Positions 1-4,774 of a stretch of 6,151 nucleotides of DNA are shown in pieces; the stretch's first letter is position 1, and each line of letters opens with the position of its first letter. The notes beneath the pieces were generated by a model. It did no database searches. It was not told the DNA's origin and saw nothing but the letters and a program-made list of their open reading frames with translations. The DNA is from Actinomycetota bacterium (lineage in GTDB: Bacteria > Actinomycetota > Acidimicrobiia > Acidimicrobiales > Ilumatobacteraceae), in NCBI GenBank assembly GCA_026393655.1, contig JAPKZT010000215.1, forward strand, positions 1-6,151, read 5' to 3'. Position numbers and translations under genes: made by a program.

Positions 1-804
1 TTTCGATTCACCTGTGTAACCAACGAGTCCCTTAAGTGGTGTTGATACGACAGGTATTCCACACGCAAGTGACTGTAAAACGCGACCAGGTAATGCACAA
101 TCTGTTACTAGTGATGGCACGAATGTATTTACAGATACATCAGCCAAACAAATGTGTCTAACCAGTTCCGAATAGTCAACAAATGGGAGCATTATCACCT
201 GACTCTGAATTTTGAGTCGTTGAATCGCATCCGAAATATCTTTCTCGGCTTCTCCATTTCCAATTATTAAAACTAAAATGTTGTGATCATTGCGTAAGGT
301 TTCGGCAAATAATTCGAGAAACTGTTCAAGGCCACAGAACCGATAAAGAGTCCCCCTATAAAAAACGACCTTCTGTTCTGGTTTAATTCCATAGTTTTTT
401 GCTAATTCGTGATCTCGGGCGCTTGGCCTGAAACGATCTGTATCGAACCGCGGGTAATCAATTGAAACATTATTTGGGTTAGCACCAAAACTCACGCAGT
501 ACTCTACCAACGCCGCGTTATGCACCGAAATATGATTTACATTTCTATATATAAATCGCTCGGCGGTTCTTATAAGGTTTCTAAACAACGACCCTCGCAG
601 TAAATGAGATACATCTATCGCTCGAAAAATCACCGGAATCCGCAATAGTTTTGCAACAAATACCGTCTGCCAACCATTCGTCGGCACCCCATAAAGAACG
701 ATTAAGTCAATTTTCTCAGACCGAATTGTCGAGTGCGAGATTGAACCCGCGAAAAAGTTGTTCGCAAAAAACGATACTTTGATTGTTTTTTGTCTAACGA
801 CACT
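1..804 (-). CDS. GT4-family glycosyltransferase, main part in shifted frame, 3' end cut by window edge
   Basis: This minus-strand frame has no stop from 804 (TGA at 805-807 just upstream) to the window edge, about 268 codons. From about residue 35 it reads as a GT4 enzyme: IDLIVLYGVPTNGWQTV, then PVIFRAIDVSHLL and VNHISVHNAALVEY, then VVFYRGTLYRFCGLEQFLELF (the start of the C-terminal donor-binding Rossmann domain; here as VVFYRGTLYR and CGLEQFLELF), VLIIGNGEAEKDI, ADVSVNTF, and ALPGRVLQSLACGIPVVSTP. In the last block glutamine (codon 73-75) sits where many GT4 enzymes have the second glutamate of the EX7E motif; my recollection is that related LPxKxxQ forms occur in this subfamily. It would transfer the sugar made by the neighbouring pathway, or a partner residue, to a lipid-linked glycan on the cytosolic face of the membrane. 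The N-terminal 40-50 residues are in the other frame (702-923). The true gene end is outside the window. Confidence 0.8.
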
Positions 805-923
805 TCAGGGTAGTCGATAAAAAAAACTGAATGTCCAGCAATAGATAGCAACTCTGGGATGTCATGAATCTCAAAAGTGACTTTATCTCGCCAATTAACT
901 TCGTGTATAAAAAGTAAATTCAT
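702..923 (-). CDS. GT4-family glycosyltransferase, N-terminal fragment of a frameshifted gene
   Basis: The ATG at 923 follows the 2-epimerase stop by 9 nt with no clear Shine-Dalgarno. The first 43 or so residues are a normal start of a GT4 enzyme found in WbjBCD-type clusters: MNLLFIHEVNW, then FEIHDIPELLSIAGHSVFFIDYPE, here split as FEIHDIPELLS (17-27) and GHSVFFIDYPE (30-40). After about residue 48 the frame becomes arginine-rich and unlike the family, ending at TAA (702-704) after 73 residues. The expected continuation is encoded in the neighbouring minus-strand frame from at most 804 downward. The two frames differ by loss of 3n+1 bases. Candidate sites are the A6 run (786-791 as T6 on the plus strand) and the T6 run at 766-771, or a longer deletion between them. 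By itself this fragment would be inactive. Confidence 0.75.
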   Translation of the reverse strand: MNLLFIHEVNWRDKVTFEIHDIPELLSIAGHSVFFIDYPEVSLDKKQSKYRFLRTTFSRVQSRTRQFGLRKLT

Positions 924-932
924 CGAACAGAA

Positions 933-2072
933 CTATTTAAACCACACGCGTTTATTCACATACTCCACATAACTCAGAATAATTTTCACCACGCGCCACG
1001 AAACATCCTCGACTTCGTAATCACTAATCGGTTTTGGAAAATTTCCAGAATCAAACTGTGCACGTACAACCGCTACTTTTGAAACCAACTGAATTGCAGA
1101 TCTACTACTCATTGCGAGAGTGCCGTTATCGGTGCCCTCAGGTCGTTCATGTGCATCGCGCAAAGTGACCGCAGGAAAGCCCAGTAACGAAGCTTCTTCA
1201 GTCAAAGTACCACTGTCAGAAATTACGCAGAAAGCATTTTGTTGGAGTTTTATGAAGTCAAAGAACCCGAGCGCAGTAATAAAGTTGATTCGTTTATCAA
1301 ACTTAATATTCAAATTATTAAGTCGCTCTTTAGTTCTTGGATGTGTAGAAAAAATCACTTGATGATTGAAATGGTCTGCAGTTGATTCAATCGCCTCAAT
1401 TAATTTAGTTAGACTTTTCGAGTCGTCAACGTTTTCTTCACGGTGCAGACTGACGACAAAATATTTATTTTTTTCTACTTGAAGTTCCGACAGTATTTTT
1501 GACTTGTCAATATCAAGCATGTAGTGGTTAAAAATTTCTTTCATTGGAGACCCAACGTTGAAGATTTGACTACTTACAAACCCCTCATGAAGTAAATTGC
1601 GGCGGGCGTGCTCTGAATAAGTTAAATTAATGTCGCTCGTATGGTCGACGATCTTGCGATTGACTTCTTCAGGTGTCCGTTGATCAAACGAACGATTTCC
1701 TGCTTCTAAATGAAATATTGGTATTTTTCGGCGCTTGGCTGCAATCACCGAAAGTGCACTATTCGTGTCACCGAGAACCAATACCGCATCTGGCATCACT
1801 GATTCTAAAACTTGATCGGTTGTCTCTAAAATCTGCGCAATTGAGTTCATCGGCGTCGAACCCGCCACTGAAGAAATATGGTCCGGCTTTCGAATCCGCA
1901 TTTCGTTAAAAAATATTTCGTTGAGCTCTGGCGAAAAATTTTGACCTGTGTGCACCAATGTGTGCTGCGTGTGTTCATCCAACAACGGGATGATCCGACT
2001 CAATTTGATCAGTTCTGGACGAGTACCGACAATTGTCATTACCTTCAATGCCGATTTAGTCTTTGTTTTCAT
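933..2072 (-). CDS. wbjD: UDP-HexNAc 2-epimerase (WbjD/FnlC/CapG type, WecB family)
   Basis: Last enzyme of the three-step route: it inverts C2 of the UDP-2-acetamido-2,6-dideoxy-L-hexose made by the dehydratase and reductase. The protein has 379 residues, full length for the family, with a two-domain GT-B-like fold and no membrane segments. Motifs are GTRPELIK (16-23), HTGQNF (41-46), LGDTNSA (100-106), HLEAGNRSFDQR (121-132), PEEVNRKIVDH (134-144), SLHREENVD (208-216), HPR (244-246), SDSGTLTEEAS (285-295) and ERPEGTDNG (309-317). By comparison with E. coli WecB the catalytic residues are present: D102, E123, E135 and H210. The 'LEAGNR-DQR' form (not LEAGLRTGD), the 'TYSEHARRNLL' block and a C-terminus ending in VNKRVWFK mark the WbjD/FnlC/CapG branch rather than plain WecB. 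Coupled to the oxygenase by a 2-nt gap; the stop TAG is 9 nt before the glycosyltransferase start. Intact. Confidence 0.93.
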   Translation of the reverse strand: MKTKTKSALKVMTIVGTRPELIKLSRIIPLLDEHTQHTLVHTGQNFSPELNEIFFNEMRIRKPDHISSVAGSTPMNSIAQILETTDQVLESVMPDAVLVLGDTNSALSVIAAKRRKIPIFHLEAGNRSFDQRTPEEVNRKIVDHTSDINLTYSEHARRNLLHEGFVSSQIFNVGSPMKEIFNHYMLDIDKSKILSELQVEKNKYFVVSLHREENVDDSKSLTKLIEAIESTADHFNHQVIFSTHPRTKERLNNLNIKFDKRINFITALGFFDFIKLQQNAFCVISDSGTLTEEASLLGFPAVTLRDAHERPEGTDNGTLAMSSRSAIQLVSKVAVVRAQFDSGNFPKPISDYEVEDVSWRVVKIILSYVEYVNKRVWFK

Positions 2073-2074
2073 CG

Positions 2075-2812
2075 TTAACTCAACTCCTTAAGTTGAAGTC
2101 GGCGCCAAAGTGCTCGATGTGGTTTAGAGATGACAATTTGTGTTTCCGGCCTTGGTAGCGCGGTGTAGTAATAAAGAATTAAAGATTTGCGAGCTTCATC
2201 ATCTGGGCACGCCAATGGAGTTGGATGCGTGTTATCGTGAGTTTCAAAAATTATTAATCGATTCGCCTTGGGTTCAATTGATTTCACGCACCGAGTAACT
2301 TCAGGATTCCACAGTTCAAGTTGGCCACCCCATTCAGATTTCCATTCTTTATTTAAATAAAGAATCGCATTAAGTCTTCGATGCACGCCCATCGCATGAT
2401 GCCAATTTCCATCCACATGAACATCCAATAGGCCGCCTTTTCGGGTGCAGTTTAAACCACCACCTGTGTAGTACGGATCTGATATCAATTTTTCAATCCC
2501 GCATATTTCGCTCAGTCGCTTCATAAACACGCCTGAATTCAAAAAGTGAACCATGGTTCTAATTGCCGGCGAAATGTCCTCATCGGTAACCCAGTTGCTG
2601 CGCAGTTTGACCTGAATTTGCTCTTGATTTGAATACTCCCAAATAGCGTCAGAAACAATAGGAAATTCGTTAACTAATTCCTCGATTAATACTGAGTCGA
2701 AAAGATCATCTATTACACAATGTGGAAACGGGTCGGCGCACGAAAATTCTTTTTTCGTAGTCGCAACGAGCGCATCAAGACGGCCCAAGGTTTCAGTTTG
2801 CCACTTTTTCAT
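2075..2812 (-). CDS. 2-oxoglutarate/Fe(II)-dependent oxygenase, prolyl 4-hydroxylase-like
   Basis: A 245-residue cytosolic protein of the 2OG-Fe(II) oxygenase superfamily (2OG-FeII_Oxy_3 type), which uses O2 and 2-oxoglutarate to hydroxylate a substrate. The double-stranded beta-helix signature is complete: HVD (H132, D134) supplies the first two iron ligands, H196 in HPTP is the likely distal histidine, and R208 in EARKS is placed to bind the 2-oxoglutarate carboxylate. Other family blocks are DPYYTGGGLN (112-121), RRLNAILYLN (145-154), WGGQLELW (161-168) and NRLIIFETH (184-192), with LILYYYT (211-217) after R208. The N-terminal DPFPHCVIDDLF (27-38) is also typical. Relatives often occur in polysaccharide loci but their substrates are mostly unknown. 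Here a sugar nucleotide, a glycan residue or an acyl substituent is possible. It follows the broken reductase by 58 nt and precedes the 2-epimerase by 2 nt, so it is co-expressed with the latter. The gene looks intact. Confidence 0.88.
   Translation of the reverse strand: MKKWQTETLGRLDALVATTKKEFSCADPFPHCVIDDLFDSVLIEELVNEFPIVSDAIWEYSNQEQIQVKLRSNWVTDEDISPAIRTMVHFLNSGVFMKRLSEICGIEKLISDPYYTGGGLNCTRKGGLLDVHVDGNWHHAMGVHRRLNAILYLNKEWKSEWGGQLELWNPEVTRCVKSIEPKANRLIIFETHDNTHPTPLACPDDEARKSLILYYYTALPRPETQIVISKPHRALWRRLQLKELS
2084..2089 (-). promoter_or_regulatory. Shine-Dalgarno of the 2-epimerase gene, inside the oxygenase 3' end
   Basis: AAGGAG on the minus strand, 11 nt before the ATG at 2072 and inside the last codons of the oxygenase gene. 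It is the best Shine-Dalgarno match in the window. With the 2-nt gap (TAA-CG-ATG) it points to coupled translation and supports the ATG at 2072 over the internal methionine at residue 12. Confidence 0.6.
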
Positions 2813-2821
2813 TTTAGAGCG

Positions 2822-2827
2822 CCTTTT
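2822..2827 (-). promoter_or_regulatory. Probable ribosome binding site of the oxygenase gene
   Basis: AAAAGG on the minus strand, 9 nt before the ATG at 2812. The spacing is good and the match to AGGAGG only partial. It supports this ATG as the true start. Confidence 0.4.
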
Positions 2828-2829
2828 GA

Positions 2830-2847
2830 TGCTTAATTATATAAGCA
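2830..2847. repeat. Small inverted repeat with a TATAAT loop in the 58-nt gap before the oxygenase
   Basis: On the minus strand this reads TGCTTA-TATAAT-TAAGCA, a perfect 6-bp stem with a 6-nt loop. It lies in the longest intergenic gap of the window (2813-2870). The loop equals the bacterial -10 consensus, but no TTGACA-like -35 stands 16-18 bp upstream, and no T-run follows to make it a terminator. It could be a weak internal promoter for the oxygenase and 2-epimerase genes, or chance in AT-rich DNA. Confidence 0.2.
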
Positions 2848-2870
2848 AACCGAGTGGCGTAGCAGTTAAC

Positions 2871-3092
2871 TTAGCGTGGGACAAAGTCATAAGTTGCTTG
2901 ATCTTCACAAAAGTTGTCCAACATTTGGTCCCACGATGGTATTTCGATTCCGAGTTGAGTGATTTGATCGCTTGACAATAGTGATCTGTTTAAAACAACA
3001 GACTTGTCTATTTCTACGTTGATATCAAGACCCAAACGATTATTTAGTTCAGTAATTAATTGAAATTTATTTATTGGATTTGATGCAACAAG
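2871..3092 (-). pseudogene. C-terminal remainder of the RmlD-like reductase, in a shifted frame
   Basis: In a different minus-strand frame from the upstream fragment, the DNA encodes about 73 residues without a stop until TAA at 2871-2873. It begins LVASNPINKFQLITELN, matching the usual 'H-V-(A/S)-S-x-P-I-x-K-(F/Y)-x-L-(L/I)' block of this reductase family. It continues through LNRSLLSSDQ (the family's DRSL block) to IEIPSWDQMLDNF (the PSW block), and ends FVPR. A TAG just upstream (3093-3095) prevents it from reading back into the N-terminal part, and it has no start of its own near its beginning. Relative to the upstream frame the shift equals loss of 3n+1 bases. Because the usual stretch between SGLTT and the VAS block is missing or nearly so, a deletion of very roughly 20 codons fits better than a single-base error. 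Either the gene is inactive or the assembly is wrong here. Confidence 0.8.
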
Positions 3093-3694
3093 CTAAACGT
3101 TGTCAAGCCTGAGTAAATTGCATTCGAAAATCCAACAACTTTTTTGCCACGATTATTAAGAATCCATTCGAAAAGACTGGTGAAGTTTGTAAGTTCTCGT
3201 CCGACATGTGAAGTGCGGATTGTTAAATTGTGATCATCGACTATCTCGCCAGACAGTTTTGATGAACCATAAATATCAGTTGGATCAGGATTGTCAGTTG
3301 CTGCGTAGTTGCCTTTGTTGCCAGAAAATACACAGTCAGTACTTATATGAATCAATCGAGCGCCAAACTCATCGCAAATACTCGAAAGTTTGTGCGGAAA
3401 ATGAGCATTTACTTCAATCATCTCGTCTTCGCTAGTTCGGTGGCCTCTCTGTTTGACAACGCCAATGCAATTTATTACTACATCGAACTCATGTGCACGA
3501 AAAAGAGCACTAACTGTTGTGATGTCTTTTGCATCGACGCCGGCAATCCATCTGTCCTTATTTAAAAACTTTGCAAGGCCAGCTGTTGCAGAAAACTCTT
3601 GTTTCGATGTGCCGTAAACATCGTGAGTCTCGCTTAGTACTCGAACCAACATGTGGCCAAGCATTCCGCCTGCACCAAGAATGCAAATTCGCAT
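3071..3694 (-). CDS. RmlD-like sugar-nucleotide 4-ketoreductase, N-terminal fragment of a broken gene
   Basis: Second enzyme of the pathway: an NAD(P)H-dependent SDR that reduces the 4-keto group of the dehydratase product. The start ATG overlaps the upstream stop by 1 nt (TAATG). Visible motifs are the Rossmann loop GAGGMLG (7-13), NCIGVVKQ (75-82), HISTDCVFSG (116-125) and the catalytic pair Y142/K146 in YGSSK. The frame then reaches the family-typical AIYSGLTT (192-199) and stops after 207 residues with a tail FSLLHQIQ. Conserved C-terminal sequence resumes in another frame at about 3092-2871, so this is not the true end. Intact relatives of this RmlD-type group are near 290 residues. There is no C-terminal cupin as in CapF/WbjC. 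The group is annotated variously as FnlB-like, WbvR-like or dTDP-4-dehydrorhamnose-reductase-like. Its position between the dehydratase and the 2-epimerase argues for a HexNAc substrate rather than rhamnose. Confidence 0.85.
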   Translation of the reverse strand: MRICILGAGGMLGHMLVRVLSETHDVYGTSKQEFSATAGLAKFLNKDRWIAGVDAKDITTVSALFRAHEFDVVINCIGVVKQRGHRTSEDEMIEVNAHFPHKLSSICDEFGARLIHISTDCVFSGNKGNYAATDNPDPTDIYGSSKLSGEIVDDHNLTIRTSHVGRELTNFTSLFEWILNNRGKKVVGFSNAIYSGLTTFSLLHQIQ

Positions 3695-4731
3695 TAGTTA
3701 CTAATTAAGTCACCCGACAGATGTTTTTCAAGAAACTTTTTCACTTCAACTGTCGACATCAGAAAGTTTGCCGAACTTACTTCGGCAAACTCAATTAGTG
3801 GTTCAGATGATGTCGTTGCCACTTCAGGCAAGATTGACTTAATCGCAAAGTAGTCTCCGCGAGAAATAGTACGGAGCGATTCTTCTTCAGAGATCATAAT
3901 CTCATGCATTTTCTCACCGGGTCGTATACCGCTTTCAATGACCTCAATTTTTTGCGAACCGACCAGTGCCGTAGCAACATCTTGAATTAACGCTGCCTTA
4001 ATTTTAGGAATGTAGGTCTCGCCTGCCGCCGCAAATTGCAATGCCTCAAAAACCGTATCTACGGCTTGATCAAGGGTTAGTAAAAACCTCGTCATGTTTT
4101 TGTCAGTGAGCGTTATCGGACCACCTGCTGCAATTTGATCAATAAACAACGGCACCACTGATCCGCGAGAAGCGAGAACATTACCGTAGCGCACAGCAAT
4201 AAAGCGCGTCTGCGGACAACTGATATTGGCCGCAAGAAATATTCTTTCTTGAATCGCCTTAGTCATTCCCATGACGTTTGTTGGTTTACACGCTTTGTCA
4301 GTTGAAATTGCAACGACACTTTCGACTGGCAACTTAAGTTCAATAATTGCCCGAACAATATTCTCTGCGCCTTCAATGTTTGTTTTAACGGCCTCAAACG
4401 GAAAGTATTCACATGCGGGAACCTGTTTTAAGGCTGCCGCGTTAAACACGATGTCGGCTGAAGTCAAGGCTTGCGCAACTGAATGAAAGTCTCGCACGTC
4501 ACCAATTTTGAACTGCAGTGTCCGTTCAAAGTTGTGATACATCACTTCGTCGGTTGCTGCACGATGGTTCAAATAATCCATCCGAAGATCGTGTTGTTTG
4601 GCTTCGTCTCGACTAAACACGACGACACTTTTCGGTGAACCGAGTTGACCAGACAATATTCGTCGCACAAGTACTTTTCCCAGCGACCCAGTGCCACCAG
4701 TAATTAGTACGCGTTTGTTGTCTAGATACAT
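3694..4731 (-). CDS. wbjB: UDP-GlcNAc 4,6-dehydratase/5-epimerase (WbjB/FnlA/CapE type)
   Basis: First enzyme of the UDP-2-acetamido-2,6-dideoxy-L-hexose route: it removes water from UDP-GlcNAc and inverts C5, giving a UDP 4-keto-6-deoxy-L-sugar. The protein has 345 residues, the normal length for the group. It is a cytosolic extended SDR with the NAD(P)-binding GGTGSLG (12-18), SRDEAKQ (40-46), GDVRD (77-81), AAALKQVP (98-105), STDK (143-146), MGMTK (154-158) and RYGNV (181-185). The KQVPxCE segment and the methionine at 154, where most SDRs have the catalytic tyrosine, are marks of the WbjB/CapE branch and separate it from FlaA1/PseB-type dehydratases, which keep YGxxK. An AAAGG-like sequence lies about 10 nt before the ATG. 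The stop codon overlaps the next start as TAATG, indicating translational coupling to the reductase. The gene looks intact. The alternative, a simple 4,6-dehydratase without epimerase activity, is less likely. Confidence 0.92.
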   Translation of the reverse strand: MYLDNKRVLITGGTGSLGKVLVRRILSGQLGSPKSVVVFSRDEAKQHDLRMDYLNHRAATDEVMYHNFERTLQFKIGDVRDFHSVAQALTSADIVFNAAALKQVPACEYFPFEAVKTNIEGAENIVRAIIELKLPVESVVAISTDKACKPTNVMGMTKAIQERIFLAANISCPQTRFIAVRYGNVLASRGSVVPLFIDQIAAGGPITLTDKNMTRFLLTLDQAVDTVFEALQFAAAGETYIPKIKAALIQDVATALVGSQKIEVIESGIRPGEKMHEIMISEEESLRTISRGDYFAIKSILPEVATTSSEPLIEFAEVSSANFLMSTVEVKKFLEKHLSGDLISN

Positions 4732-4774
4732 CCGTTTAACGACCTTTTAGCGACAGGAATTAACTAAACCAAGG

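Noticed and set aside
765..771. Minus-strand T-TTT-TTG heptamer in the correct phase for a programmed -1 frameshift that would join the two glycosyltransferase parts
   Set aside because: The heptamer and phase do fit, but the only nearby hairpin (GCGAA/TTCGC) starts without the usual 5-9 nt spacer, there is no upstream Shine-Dalgarno-like stimulator, and GT4 enzymes are not known to use this. Homopolymer loss or deletion is simpler. Conservation of the heptamer in homologues would revive the idea.
1120..2078. Open frames of 66-80 codons on the plus strand opposite the 2-epimerase gene
   Set aside because: They are antisense to a well-supported gene, resemble no family I know, and lack ribosome binding sites. 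They are by-products of its codon use.
2830..2847. Rho-independent terminator after the broken reductase
   Set aside because: The stem is only 6 bp and AT-rich, and no T-run follows it on the minus strand; the next gene continues closely on the same strand.
3208..3565. Two overlapping plus-strand open frames opposite the reductase
   Set aside because: They lie antisense to conserved SDR motifs; their cysteine-rich composition is the reverse complement of the reductase codons, with no independent coding sign.
3071..3694. The 207-residue reductase as a complete, naturally short enzyme
   Set aside because: Conserved C-terminal family blocks continue immediately downstream in another frame, so the stop is the result of a break and not a natural end.
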